Source: Promicromonospora umidemergens
GTDB taxonomy: Bacteria > Actinomycetota > Actinomycetes > Actinomycetales > Cellulomonadaceae
Assembly: GCF_024171995.1 (NCBI RefSeq)
Contig: NZ_JAMTCT010000010.1
Coordinates: forward strand, 1 to 64,000
Direction of reading: 5' to 3'
DNA: 64,000 nt
The notes below the pieces were generated by a model. It did not search any database and had not been told where the DNA came from. It saw only the letters and a list, made by a program, of their open reading frames with translations. A program made the translations under genes and the position numbers. Positions 36,326 through 45,566 of the stretch are shown piece by piece. The first letter of the stretch is position 1; each line of letters starts with the position of its first letter.

Positions 36326-36574
36326 CTACACCTCCACCGGGACGGGGTAGACCGTGGTCGTCGGGTGACCCGCGCGCTCGTGGATGCGCTTGACGGCCTC
36401 GGCATCGGGCGCCTCCGAGACGCACCAGACCATCCCCGACTCGGGGTCGCCCCACGCCCTCTGGAAGTCGACCCCCTCGTCGTCCTGGATGTCGAGGTCT
36501 GCCTGGTGCGCGGCGCGCAGGGCCTCGTCGGTGATGCCGTGCATTCCTTCGTGAACGTCCATGAACCTGGGCAT
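36326..36574 (-). CDS. DUF4242 (SCO4226-like) small protein
   Basis: The 82-residue protein begins MPRFMDVHEGMHGIT and contains DVQ/IQDDEGVDF, MVWCVSEAPDAEAVKRIHERAGH and a C-terminal VYPV. This matches DUF4242, whose Streptomyces member SCO4226 is a dimeric ferredoxin-like nickel-binding protein. The His and acidic residues would bind the metal. ATG 36574 follows AGGAGG. A CRP/GlxR-like site lies 80 bp upstream. It sits between kynA/amidohydrolase and the GH87 gene with no evident link to either. Confidence 0.8.
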   Translation of the reverse strand: MPRFMDVHEGMHGITDEALRAAHQADLDIQDDEGVDFQRAWGDPESGMVWCVSEAPDAEAVKRIHERAGHPTTTVYPVPVEV

Positions 36575-36653
36575 GGTGAGCCCTCCTGAGTAGTGACCGG
36601 CGCCGTGCGGTGCCGGCTGGATCAGCGGTTTCCCCCTCGATCGCCGTCGATCA

Positions 36654-36669
36654 TGTGACCTACATCACG
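36654..36669. promoter_or_regulatory. CRP/GlxR-like operator
   Basis: TGTGACCTACATCACG matches the actinobacterial GlxR/Crp consensus TGTGANNTANNTCACA at all but the last defined base. It is 80 bp upstream of the DUF4242 start and 58 bp after the GH87 stop. The most likely target is the DUF4242 gene. Confidence 0.5.
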
Positions 36670-36726
36670 TTACGCCTGGAACCGAGGCGGGTCAGGCCCT
36701 GCCCGCCGACCTGCGCGGCGGCTACC

Positions 36727-39700
36727 TCAGTCGCGGTTGATCGTGAACGTCGACGTCGGGTTCTCGATGTCGCGGTAGTTGTTCTCGAAGGTCAGGCCGT
36801 TGAACGTCACCGAACCGACCGCCGGCCCCTGTCCTGCCTCCGGCATCGGGTTGGCCCAGAGCCCGTACCCGGACCGGTCGTCGTACTGGTCGCCGCTGCG
36901 CTGCGCACCGGAGATCGACACGTCGGTGAACACGGTGTCCTCGATCGGGTTCACCGGCTGCCCGCCCAGGTACTGGGTCTGGAACATGATCCCGGAGTAC
37001 GTCGGGTCCACGATGTCCAGGTCGTTGACGCGGATCGCGGTGAACGGCTCGGACGCCGAGAACAGCCACACCGCCGGGAACACCTGGTCGCCCCAGAAGT
37101 GCCCGCCGGAGCGCACCACGGAGATGCCCTCGAAGGCCGTCGGCGCGGGGCCGAACCCCTCCATCGGGTACCCGAAGTCCAGCGAGCTGATGGTCACGCC
37201 GGAGTAGACGAGCGTGTCCGCGATGTAGATGTTGCGGAACGTGTTGTCCTGCCCGCCGTACACGGCGAGGCCGGCGGCCCGCCAGGTGTTCGTGGACGTC
37301 AGGTTCTCGAACACGTTGCCCCGCTGGCCGCTGCCACCCGCGTCGGTGGCGGCGAACAGCGCGAACGAGTCGTCCCCCGTACCGCGCGCCTGGTTGTTGT
37401 GGACGTGGTTGTTCGCGCTGCCGTTGGTCATGTTCAGCGCGTCGGCGAACGTGTTGCGGATCCGGGAGTCCTTGATCTCCGAGTCGTCCATGTTGGCCGC
37501 CCAGAACATGCAGATCATGTGCTCGACCCAGATGTTGTCGATGGTCATGTCCGAGATGTTCGCGAAGTCGAAGACCTTGCCCGGCCCGTCGATCCGCGAC
37601 GTGTAGTTGCCGAAGTAGGCGAAGTCGCGGAACGTCGAGCCGTTCGCCGTCCCCTCCGCCCGGAACCCGATGTCGGTGTTCTCCTGCGTGGCAGGGGCAT
37701 GGAACCGCGTGAACCACGGCCCTGCGCCCACGATGTCGACCGCCTTGCCGTACACCTGGAACTTGCTGGCGGTCTGGTAGTCACCGGCGGGGAGATACAC
37801 CCCGGCCAGGCTGCCCGTCGAGTCCATCCGGAACCGGTCGAGCGCGTCCTGCACGTCCTGGTGCGAGAACCCGTCGGGCTCGACGTACCGGGCCGGGTCG
37901 GGGTTGGCCTGCGACGTCGCCTGCTCCAGGTCGACGAAGTCGACGGTGTACCGGCTGGTGTTGCTCGCCGTCTTCTGCAGCCTGATCGTCGAACCCGCCT
38001 CGACGGTGGTGCCGAGCAGGGCGTTCGCCTCGTCGTAGATGTGCCGCGGGGCGCCCTGGCCAGGCTGGTTCCCCGGGCTCGCCTCGTTGCCGTACAGCCA
38101 CGCGTAGCGGGAGGTCAGATCGATGTTCTTGAGGAACTCACCGTCCACGTAGACCGCGAGCGTCGCATTCGTGCCGCCGCCACCTGCGGCGTCGGGCATG
38201 GAGAACCGCACCACCAGCGAGTTGGCCGACGCGCGCGTGGTCCACTCGACGTAGGCACCGGTCTGGTCGAGCGTGACCGCCCGGCGTCCGGACGCCTCGC
38301 CCGCGAGGTCACCGACCACGCGGTTGGGCCCGACGTCGACCGCCCCGCCGCCCGTGACGCCGTCCTCCGCCTCGTAGGTGTCGAACGGCATGTCCGCGCC
38401 GCGGCCGATGAACAGGGACTGCGTCACCTCGTTGTTCGCCCGCTCGGCCGCGACCTCCGTCGAGTCGGGGGCCGCCGTCACCGTGACGTCGTACGCGCCG
38501 TCGGCGGCCGGCCAGGTGCCCAGATCCAGGCTCTGGCTGGTGCTGCCCGCGGCGATCGTGCCGGAGACCGAGCCCGTCAGCGTGCGGACCACCGAGCCGG
38601 CGTCGTCCCGCACCGTGAGCGTGAGATCGTGCGGGCCGGAGCCCGTGGCGAGCGTGCCCCGGTTCGCGATCCGGGCCGAGAACGTCACCGTCTCGCCGGC
38701 CGCCGGCGTGGTCGGGCTCCAGGACACCGTCGGCACCAGGTCGGAGCTCGCGATCTCGGTCACCACCAGCGGGTCCGGGTGCGCGTAGGCGTTGTCGCTC
38801 TCGGACTGCTCGGCGACGGAGTCCGACGGGTCGACGGCAGCCCCGATCTCGTACGAGCCGGCCGCCCGCGCGCCGATGTCCGCAGTGACCGTGGCCTCGG
38901 CGCCCGCCTCGAGCGCACGCACCTCGCCGGTGGCCGCCTCGTCGCCGTCGACCGTGAACGAGACGTCGGTCGCGGCCGAGGCCTCGGTCCCGATGTTCTT
39001 CACGACGGCGGACAGCGTGACGTCGTCCGACTCCGTGGGGGACGCCGGGTCGGCGGTGACACCGGTGACCGTCAGGTTCGGGTTCGCCCCGGGGATGCCG
39101 AACACCTGCAGCTCAGCCACCTGCCCGTTGCCCGACCCCGTGTTCCCGGTGAACCGGAGCCGCACCTCCCGCGCGGTGCCGGTGACGGGAACCGTCACCG
39201 AGTTGCCCGTCGCAGGGGAGAAGGCATGACCGGCCGACGGCGCGAGCGTTGCCCACGCGTCCCCTGCCCCCGTGCGGCCCTGCACCTCGAAGGTCTGCGT
39301 ACGCGGTCCCCAGGCGGTGGCCGGCGGCAGCTTCACGACGACGCCGCTCAGCTCGGCCGCCGACTCCAGCGCCACGCCGAGCGTGCTCGGGTACTGCCCG
39401 CTCGCGCCCTCCCAGTACGTCGAGGTGTCCCCGTCGTTGGCGTTCGCGGCGACATAGGTCCACTGGGTCGACGACGCCTCGAGGGTGCGGCCTTCCGCGA
39501 GGTCGGTCCCCTCCACCGGCTCGTCCGGGTCCGGAGCAGCCCGTGTGCCGCGCACCTCGAGCTCCGACAGCTGGCCAGCGGGCCAGCCGCTGTTGGCGGT
39601 CACGGCAACCCGGAGGTAGCGCGCCTCGGTGTCCGGGACGTCGATCGTCACCGTGTTGTCCGACGCCGGGTCGAACCGGCGCTCGGCGCTCGCTGTCAGG

Positions 39701-40116
39701 GTCGTGAAGGTGGAGCCGTCGGCGCCTGCCTGGACCGACAGTGTCTGCGTGCGGGCCTCCCACGTGGCAGGGAGCTGGAGCACCACCTCCTCGACGGTCG
39801 CACCGGTGCCGAGGTCGACCTGCGCCCACTGCGGGAGGCTGCCGTTGGTCGACTCCCAGTAGGTCGCCTGGTCGCCGTCGGTCAGGTTGTCAGCGAGGTA
39901 GGGCGCGTTGTTGCTGCTGGCCGTCGCGGGGGCGCCTGCGGAAAGGGCGCCTGCGGAGAGGGCGCCTGCGGAGGCGCCGGACGCGGAGGCGGCCGGCGTG
40001 GGTACGAGGATCACCGCCGTGAGGGCGGTGGTGGTGAGCACGGACAGAAGGGCGGGAGCTGGTCCCGGTCTGTGCCCATGGCCCGGTACGTGGCGTGGCG
40101 TTGCGGAGCGGAACAT
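36727..40116 (-). CDS. Secreted GH87 alpha-1,3-glucanase (mutanase/mycodextranase type)
   Basis: GH87 enzymes cleave alpha-1,3-glucan of fungal walls and biofilms. The 1129-residue protein has a signal peptide (to about 45), two discoidin-like F5/8C domains (about 55-190 and 200-340), two CARDB domains (about 345-575), and a beta-sandwich starting YEAEDGVTGGG (about 590-720). A right-handed beta-helix follows to the end. Asp892 (FADALNM) and Asp915-Asp916 (GTGDDSFA) have exactly the spacing of the three catalytic aspartates reported for GH87 (Asp1045, Asp1068, Asp1069 in Agl-FH1, from memory). A near-identical GALSAGALSAGA stretch follows the signal peptide. Confidence 0.85.
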   Translation of the reverse strand: MFRSATPRHVPGHGHRPGPAPALLSVLTTTALTAVILVPTPAASASGASAGALSAGALSAGAPATASSNNAPYLADNLTDGDQATYWESTNGSLPQWAQVDLGTGATVEEVVLQLPATWEARTQTLSVQAGADGSTFTTLTASAERRFDPASDNTVTIDVPDTEARYLRVAVTANSGWPAGQLSELEVRGTRAAPDPDEPVEGTDLAEGRTLEASSTQWTYVAANANDGDTSTYWEGASGQYPSTLGVALESAAELSGVVVKLPPATAWGPRTQTFEVQGRTGAGDAWATLAPSAGHAFSPATGNSVTVPVTGTAREVRLRFTGNTGSGNGQVAELQVFGIPGANPNLTVTGVTADPASPTESDDVTLSAVVKNIGTEASAATDVSFTVDGDEAATGEVRALEAGAEATVTADIGARAAGSYEIGAAVDPSDSVAEQSESDNAYAHPDPLVVTEIASSDLVPTVSWSPTTPAAGETVTFSARIANRGTLATGSGPHDLTLTVRDDAGSVVRTLTGSVSGTIAAGSTSQSLDLGTWPAADGAYDVTVTAAPDSTEVAAERANNEVTQSLFIGRGADMPFDTYEAEDGVTGGGAVDVGPNRVVGDLAGEASGRRAVTLDQTGAYVEWTTRASANSLVVRFSMPDAAGGGGTNATLAVYVDGEFLKNIDLTSRYAWLYGNEASPGNQPGQGAPRHIYDEANALLGTTVEAGSTIRLQKTASNTSRYTVDFVDLEQATSQANPDPARYVEPDGFSHQDVQDALDRFRMDSTGSLAGVYLPAGDYQTASKFQVYGKAVDIVGAGPWFTRFHAPATQENTDIGFRAEGTANGSTFRDFAYFGNYTSRIDGPGKVFDFANISDMTIDNIWVEHMICMFWAANMDDSEIKDSRIRNTFADALNMTNGSANNHVHNNQARGTGDDSFALFAATDAGGSGQRGNVFENLTSTNTWRAAGLAVYGGQDNTFRNIYIADTLVYSGVTISSLDFGYPMEGFGPAPTAFEGISVVRSGGHFWGDQVFPAVWLFSASEPFTAIRVNDLDIVDPTYSGIMFQTQYLGGQPVNPIEDTVFTDVSISGAQRSGDQYDDRSGYGLWANPMPEAGQGPAVGSVTFNGLTFENNYRDIENPTSTFTINRD

Positions 40117-40348
40117 CGTCGTCCCCGATCTCCCGTCCTCTTTGACGGGGTCGTCACCAGGATGGATCTTCGGTACTTGCCGCTGTCTTGTCGATAAACC
40201 CGCACTGCACTGTCGACTTCTTGCGCAGGAGTGGCATGGACGTTACTGACGCCGGTGCTCGGGCGTCAAGGGTCCGGCGGTGCGGACCGTTCAGGCGGAG
40301 CGGTTCAGGACGTACGCTCGGGCCGAAGCCGAGCGACCTGGAGCACCT

Positions 40349-41608
40349 GTGACCCACCCCGCATCACACGCCGACCTGTCCGCGAACCTGCCCGCTGACC
40401 TCCCTGTGAAGCTGCGCGAGCGGGCCGCCGCGCTCGACGCGGCCGATCCGTTGGCCAGGTACTGCGACCTCTTCGCCCCGAGCGAAGGCCTGGTCGCCTA
40501 CCTCGACGGCAACTCGCTCGGCCGGCCGCTGACCGCGACCCGCGAGCGGCTCGCGTCCTTCGTGGACGGCCCGTGGGCCGCGCGCCTGATCCGGTCCTGG
40601 GACGAGGGCTGGATGGACGCGCCGACCGAGCTCGGTGACACGCTCGGCCGGGTCGCCCTGGGCGCTGCGCCAGGCCAGACCGTCGTCGCCGACTCGACGA
40701 CGGTGCTGCTCTACAAGCTGGCCCGCGCCGCCGTCGACGCGCGGCCGGGGCGTCGCGTGATCGTCGCCGACACGGAGAACTTCCCCACCGACCGGTTCGT
40801 GCTGCAGGGCATCGCGGCCGAGCGCGGCCTGGAGCTCCGCTGGATCACGCCAGACGCCGAGGCGGGCGTGACGCCGGAGGACGTGGCGGCCGCCGTCGGG
40901 CCGGATACCGCGCTGGTGCTGCTCAGCCACGTCGCGTACAAGTCCGGCTACGTCGCCGACCTTCCCGCGATCACGCGGATCGCGCACGACGCCGGTGCGC
41001 TCGTCCTGTGGGACCTCTGCCACTCGGTCGGCGCGGTCCCGCTGGACCTCGACGCCGACGGCGTGGACCTCGCCGTCGGCTGCACCTACAAGTACCTGAA
41101 CGGCGGGCCGGGCTCGCCCGCCTTCGCGTACCTGGCGGCCGGCCTGCAGGACGAGGTGCGCCAGCCGGTCCAGGGCTGGATGGGTGCCGCCGACCCGTTC
41201 GCGATGGGACCCGAGTACGAGCCCGCCACCGGGATCCGGCAGCTCATCAGCGGCACGCCGCCGGTGATCGGGATGCTGCCGATGCGTGACATGCTCGCGC
41301 TCGTCGAGGAAGCCGGGATGCCGGCGGTGCGCGCGAAGTCGCTGGCGCTCACCGGGTTCGCGATGGAGATCGCCGACGAGTACCTGACCGGCGTACGGGT
41401 TGCCTCGCCGCGTGACCCGGAGCGGCGGGGGAGCCACATCATGCTCGACCACCCGGACTTCAAGCGGGTCGTCGCCGAGGCCTGGGCGCGCGGCGTGATC
41501 CCGGACTTCCGCCCGCCGCAGGGCCTCCGTGTAGGCCTCTCCCCGCTCAGCACGAGCTTCGCAGAGCTGGCTGCAGGCCTCAGCCTGATCCGGAACTTGT
41601 TGGGCTGA
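40349..41608 (+). CDS. kynU: Kynureninase
   Basis: KynU is a PLP enzyme that cleaves kynurenine to anthranilate and alanine. From GTG 40349 (GGAG seven bases upstream) the protein has 419 residues, matching the family; an in-frame GTG 40280 upstream is less likely. It shows YLDGNSLGRPL, DSTTVLLYK, DTENFPTDRF, LVLLSHVAYKSG, WDLCHSVGAVP and the PLP lysine in GCTYKYLNGGPGSPAF. TACGCT at 40313-40318 could be the -10. With kynA it completes tryptophan to anthranilate, except for the formamidase. Palindrome family A follows its stop. Confidence 0.95.
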   Translation: MTHPASHADLSANLPADLPVKLRERAAALDAADPLARYCDLFAPSEGLVAYLDGNSLGRPLTATRERLASFVDGPWAARLIRSWDEGWMDAPTELGDTLGRVALGAAPGQTVVADSTTVLLYKLARAAVDARPGRRVIVADTENFPTDRFVLQGIAAERGLELRWITPDAEAGVTPEDVAAAVGPDTALVLLSHVAYKSGYVADLPAITRIAHDAGALVLWDLCHSVGAVPLDLDADGVDLAVGCTYKYLNGGPGSPAFAYLAAGLQDEVRQPVQGWMGAADPFAMGPEYEPATGIRQLISGTPPVIGMLPMRDMLALVEEAGMPAVRAKSLALTGFAMEIADEYLTGVRVASPRDPERRGSHIMLDHPDFKRVVAEAWARGVIPDFRPPQGLRVGLSPLSTSFAELAAGLSLIRNLLG

Positions 41609-41616
41609 CGGGCCCC

Positions 41617-41680
41617 CCTTCGAGGCCTAAGTTCCTTCGCTTTGAAGCCGCTCAAAGCGAAGAAACTTAGGCCTCGAAGG
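41617..41680. repeat. Palindromic repeat family A, copy 2
   Basis: Arms 41617-41645 and 41652-41680 (29 nt) differ at one position and enclose a six-base loop. The outer half CCTTCGAGGCCTAAGTT is the same as in the copy at 6521-6584, as is the AAGCGAAGAA inner motif. It again lies between two convergent genes (kynU and the beta-lactamase-fold gene), nine bases after the kynU stop. Confidence 0.8.
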
Positions 41681-41715
41681 AGATGGGCGTCAGCGGCCCG
41701 GCCGGCCAGATCCGC

Positions 41716-42504
41716 TCAGGCCAGGGAGAGGGCCAGAGTGCCCAGGGAACGGAGGGTTTCCTCGGCGGCCTGCTCGTCGTAGCCGCGCGTGCACACGGAG
41801 ATCACCAGGGTGTCCGGGCCCGGCTCGCCCACGAACGCGACGTCGTGCCTGATGCCGTCCACCCAGCCGGACTTGGAGCCGAACGGGACGCCGTGCGGCA
41901 CTGCGGCGGTCAGCTGGCGGTCGGTCTGGCGCCCGAGCAGCTCGCACATCCAGCCGGTCCGTTCCGGGCCCGCGAGCTTCTCGGCGACCAGGGCCGACAT
42001 GAGCAGGCACAGGTCGGCCGCCGTCGTCCGGTGCGAGGCGCCAGCCTGTTCCGCGGCCAGGTCGGAGTACTTGCGGCCGAAGACCGAGCCGGTCGCACCG
42101 GCGTCGGCCAGGACCTTGTTCACGGCGGGCAGGCCCACGCGGTCGGCGACCATGTTGGTCGCCTCGTTCGACGAGACGGTGATCATGCGTTCGATGACGT
42201 CGCCCAGCGGCATCGGGGTGCCGTCGGGCGGGAGCTCCTCGTCGACGTCGTCGGGCTCGATGGTGTACTCGCCCGCGCCGGGCACCTGCGACGTGAAGGT
42301 GCGCGTGGCCGTGCGGACCTCGTCGAGGCTCGCCGTCCCGGCGTCGAGCTCGCGCGCCGCGGCGACGAGCACCGCGAGCTTCACGGTCGAGGCCGCGTAG
42401 AAGTCCAGGTGGTCCTGACGCGCGGCCAGCACCTCGCCCGACGCTCTGGCGATCCGGTAGGCCACTACCGGGACCCCGTCGCTGTGCGTTCCTGTCGACA
42501 CCAT
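41716..42504 (-). CDS. Class A beta-lactamase-fold serine hydrolase, apparently cytoplasmic
   Basis: The 262-residue protein has the penicillin-recognising motifs in order: STVK (SxxK, about 39-42), SSNEA (SxN, about 111) and GSKSGW (KTG equivalent, about 209). It begins at ATG 42504 with AAGGAG upstream and lacks any signal peptide, unlike true beta-lactamases, so it probably acts in the cytosol on a peptide or amide. It is the last gene of the peptide-transporter operon, 30 bp after the glutamine-amidotransferase-like gene. Beta-lactam resistance should not be assumed. Confidence 0.75.
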   Translation of the reverse strand: MVSTGTHSDGVPVVAYRIARASGEVLAARQDHLDFYAASTVKLAVLVAAARELDAGTASLDEVRTATRTFTSQVPGAGEYTIEPDDVDEELPPDGTPMPLGDVIERMITVSSNEATNMVADRVGLPAVNKVLADAGATGSVFGRKYSDLAAEQAGASHRTTAADLCLLMSALVAEKLAGPERTGWMCELLGRQTDRQLTAAVPHGVPFGSKSGWVDGIRHDVAFVGEPGPDTLVISVCTRGYDEQAAEETLRSLGTLALSLA

Positions 42505-42533
42505 GTCCGGCTCCTTACGTGGGTCCTGAGCTG

Positions 42534-43247
42534 CTATTTCGCGGTCTCGTGCACGACGTCGGCCCAGGCACGGACCAGCGCCCGCGACTGCGCCTCGTTC
42601 TCGGCCGCGTGAACCATCGCCGCGGCGGCCAGCGCCGCCCGGTCGACGCCCTGCTCCGAGAGCGCGGCCTCGTCCCACGTCGCGACGCGCTCCGGCCGCG
42701 TCTCGGGATGGAACTGCAGGCCCCACGCCCGGTCGCCCACGCGGAACGCCTGGATGGGGCAGTCCCCGCTCGAGACCAGCAGCGTGGCCGACGGCGGCAG
42801 GGTGGTCACCGAGTCCTCATGGTTCTCGATCATCCACAGCGGTTCGTCCGGGACGCCCGGCAGGTCGCCGAAGACGGGGTCGTCGGCCGCGCTGGGGAGC
42901 ACCGTGAGCGGGCACATGCCGCGCTCCGTCTCGCCCGACCGGGCCGTCACGCGGCCGCCCGTGACGTGCGCCAGCAGCTGTCCACCGAGGCACAGCCCGA
43001 GCAGCGGTACGCCGCCGACCAGCGCCTCCGTGGTCAGCCGCCGCTCGCGGGCCAGGAACGGGTGGCGCACGTCGTCGTCGGGCATGAAGCCGCCGCCCAG
43101 CAGGACCACGCCCGCGAACCCGTCAAGACTCTCGGGAAGCTCTGCGCCAGGGGTGAGGACAGGCTCGAGCCCGGCCTCGGGAAGCCACTGTTCGAGCCGG
43201 CCCATCAGGCTGGTGGGCGAGTTCAGGACAACCAGGACACGCGTCAT
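42534..43247 (-). CDS. Class I glutamine amidotransferase-like protein
   Basis: The 237-residue protein is a stand-alone GATase1 domain. Cys86 in LLGLCLGGQ is the nucleophile and His180-Glu182 in QFHPET complete the triad. Such GMP-synthase-like proteins hydrolyse glutamine or gamma-glutamyl amides, and some cleave gamma-glutamyl-polyamines or peptides. ATG 43247 overlaps the stop of the upstream ATPase gene (ATGA), so it is translationally tied to the peptide transporter. With the following serine hydrolase it may process what the transporter imports. Confidence 0.8.
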   Translation of the reverse strand: MTRVLVVLNSPTSLMGRLEQWLPEAGLEPVLTPGAELPESLDGFAGVVLLGGGFMPDDDVRHPFLARERRLTTEALVGGVPLLGLCLGGQLLAHVTGGRVTARSGETERGMCPLTVLPSAADDPVFGDLPGVPDEPLWMIENHEDSVTTLPPSATLLVSSGDCPIQAFRVGDRAWGLQFHPETRPERVATWDEAALSEQGVDRAALAAAAMVHAAENEAQSRALVRAWADVVHETAK

Positions 43248-44491
43248 GATTCGACCCTATGGGCCACCAGCTCTCGCGCGAAGTGGCAGGCCACCACGTG
43301 GGCAGCGGCGTCGGCCGGGGTGCTGCCGGGAGCGCCGGGGGCGCCCCCGGCGCGGCGTGCGACCAGCGCGGGTACCTCCGTCTCGCACACGGTGGGGACC
43401 AGGCGAAGGCCGGTGCCGGGGCCGCCCGTCGACGGGCCGCCCGCGCTCGGCTCCGGGGGCGCCTCCGACAGCGTCGGGGCGAGCCAGCAGCGCGTGTGGA
43501 ACGGGCAGCCCGACGGCGGGTCCACCGGAGACGGCGGGTCGCCCTCCAGGACTATCGCGCCGACGGCACGGGACGGGCCCGCTCCGGTCGGGCTCGCGCC
43601 GTTGGTCGGGCCGACGTCGCCGGTCGAGCCGGTCGGGACCCCGGCCCTGTCGGAAGCGATCACGGGGGCGCCCTTCGCGACCAGCCGGACCGACGGGTCG
43701 GGCACTGGCACCGCCGACAGCAGCGCCTGCGTGTACGGGTGCTGGGCCGCGTCGTACACGTCGGCATCGGGCCCCTGCTCGACGATGCGCCCGAGGTACA
43801 TCACGGCGACCTCGTGGGCGATGTGCCGCACCACGCCCAGGTCGTGCGCCACGAACAGGTACGACAGCCCGAGCTCGGCCTGGAGGTCCTCCAGGAGGTT
43901 GATGACCTGGCCCTGCACCGAGACGTCCAGCGCGGAGACCGGCTCGTCGCACACCAGGATCTTGGGCCGCAGAGCGAGCGCGCGGGCGATCCCGACACGC
44001 TGGCGCTGTCCGCCCGAGAACTGGTGCGGGTACCGGTTCGCGTGGTCGGGGTCGAGGCCGACGAGCTCCAGCAGCTCGTCCACAGCGGCCCGCCGCCCGC
44101 CGGCCGGGTCGATGCCGTGGATCGCGAACGGCTCTCCCACGATCTCGTTGACCGACATCCGCGGGTTCAGTGACGTGTACGGGTCCTGGAACACCATCTG
44201 CACGTCGCGGCGCAGCTGCTTGCGACCGGCCATGGACAGGTGGAGCACGTCCTCCCCGTCCACGAGCACCTGGCCGCTGGTCGGCTTCTCGATACCGACC
44301 AGCACGCGCGCGAGCGTCGACTTGCCTGAACCGGACTCGCCCACCAGGCCGAGCGTGCGGCCCCGGTCCAGGCGGAGCGAGACGCCGTCGACGGCCTTCA
44401 CCGCGTCGACCGAACGGCGGAGCAGACCGTTGCGCACGGGGTAGTGCTTGACGAGGTCGCGCACCTCGAGCACGGGCCCGGGTTCAGTCAT
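43244..44491 (-). CDS. Peptide ABC transporter ATPase, DppF/OppF type
   Basis: The 415-residue ATPase has ESGSGKST (Walker A), [11 protein letters not shown], the FSGGQRQR signature, [11 protein letters not shown] and the C-terminal oligopeptide-transporter domain with the iron-sulphur-like Cys pattern ([19 protein letters not shown]). A Gly/Pro/Thr-rich insert of about 50 residues lies within that domain (roughly 270-320). ATG 44491 overlaps the DppD stop by eight bases. It energises import of peptides together with the DppD subunit. Confidence 0.88.
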   Translation of the reverse strand: MTEPGPVLEVRDLVKHYPVRNGLLRRSVDAVKAVDGVSLRLDRGRTLGLVGESGSGKSTLARVLVGIEKPTSGQVLVDGEDVLHLSMAGRKQLRRDVQMVFQDPYTSLNPRMSVNEIVGEPFAIHGIDPAGGRRAAVDELLELVGLDPDHANRYPHQFSGGQRQRVGIARALALRPKILVCDEPVSALDVSVQGQVINLLEDLQAELGLSYLFVAHDLGVVRHIAHEVAVMYLGRIVEQGPDADVYDAAQHPYTQALLSAVPVPDPSVRLVAKGAPVIASDRAGVPTGSTGDVGPTNGASPTGAGPSRAVGAIVLEGDPPSPVDPPSGCPFHTRCWLAPTLSEAPPEPSAGGPSTGGPGTGLRLVPTVCETEVPALVARRAGGAPGAPGSTPADAAAHVVACHFARELVAHRVES

Positions 44492-45566
44492 CGTGGCCTC
44501 CGGTGTCCTTGTCGTCGGGCGCAGGCTCCCGGCCCGCCATGATGTCCGCCGCGAAGTGGCACGCCGACATCCGGTCCTCGGCCGGGACGGCCGCCGGCGG
44601 CACGTCCGTGCGGCACACGTCGCGGACCGCATCGCAGCGCGGGTGGAACGGGCAGCCGGCCGGCATCGCACCAGGGCTCGGCGGGCGTCCGGGAATCACG
44701 GACAGGCGCCCGGCACCCGAGGCGGACGGGATCGACCGCAGCAGCGCGCGCGTGTACGGGTGCGCCGGCGTCGTGTAGACGGGTGCGACGGGCGCCTGCT
44801 CGACGGCGGTCCCCGCGTACATGACCGTAACGTCGTCGGCGACGCCGGCCACGACACCCAGGTCGTGCGTGATCAGCACGAGGCCCATCTGCCGCTCCGC
44901 CTGGATCTCGGCGAGGAGCCGCAGGACCTGTGCCTGCACGGTGACGTCGAGGGCGGTGGTGGGCTCGTCCGCGATGAGCACGTCCGGGTCCATCGCCAGG
45001 GCCGAAGCGATCATGACGCGCTGGCGCATGCCGCCCGAGAACTGGTGGGGGTACTCCTTGACGCGGGCTCTCGCGTTCGGCACCTTGACGAGGTCGAGCA
45101 GCTCGACGGCCCGCTTGCGGGCGTCGGCACGCGACATCCCCCGCCGCCCCCGGAGCGCCTCGGTGAGCTGGTAGCCCACGGTGTGCACGGGGTTCAGCGC
45201 GGCCAGGGCATCCTGGAACACCATGGCCACCTGGTCGCCGCAGCGGGCGCGGTGCTCCTTGCGGCTCAGGCCGAGCAGGTCGGTGCCGGCCAGGCGGACG
45301 CTCCCGTGCGTGACGCGCGCCGTGTCCGGGAGCAGGCCCAGCACGGCCAGCGACGAGACAGACTTCCCCGAGCCGGACTCGCCCACGATGGCGAGCGTGC
45401 GGCCGGCCTCGACGCGGTAGGACAGCCGGTCGACGGCGCGGACCGGGCCGCCGGGCGTCCGGAACTCGACGGTGAGGTCGGTGACCTCGAGGAGCGCGCT
45501 GCTCGGTGCCGAGCCGGGGGCGGAGCCCGACGCGCCGTTCGGTACCGGCCTCGTGACGGCGCTCAT
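44484..45566 (-). CDS. Peptide ABC transporter ATPase, DppD/OppD type
   Basis: The 360-residue ATPase has ESGSGKSV (Walker A), [35 protein letters not shown] and the C-terminal GCPFHPRC / DVC / SACHFA cysteine pattern of oligopeptide transporter ATPases. The ATG at 45566 overlaps the preceding permease stop by four bases. It is the second ATPase of the heteromeric transporter. Confidence 0.88.
   Translation of the reverse strand: MSAVTRPVPNGASGSAPGSAPSSALLEVTDLTVEFRTPGGPVRAVDRLSYRVEAGRTLAIVGESGSGKSVSSLAVLGLLPDTARVTHGSVRLAGTDLLGLSRKEHRARCGDQVAMVFQDALAALNPVHTVGYQLTEALRGRRGMSRADARKRAVELLDLVKVPNARARVKEYPHQFSGGMRQRVMIASALAMDPDVLIADEPTTALDVTVQAQVLRLLAEIQAERQMGLVLITHDLGVVAGVADDVTVMYAGTAVEQAPVAPVYTTPAHPYTRALLRSIPSASGAGRLSVIPGRPPSPGAMPAGCPFHPRCDAVRDVCRTDVPPAAVPAEDRMSACHFAADIMAGREPAPDDKDTGGHDD

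Noticed and set aside
36610-40197. A 1,195-codon plus-strand frame opposite the GH87 gene
   Set aside because: Arg/Val/His-rich antisense translation without domains; the GH87 catalytic residues are on the minus strand.
41716-42504. Annotating the serine hydrolase as a beta-lactam resistance gene
   Set aside because: It has the class A motifs but no signal peptide and sits in a peptide-import operon, so resistance is not supported.
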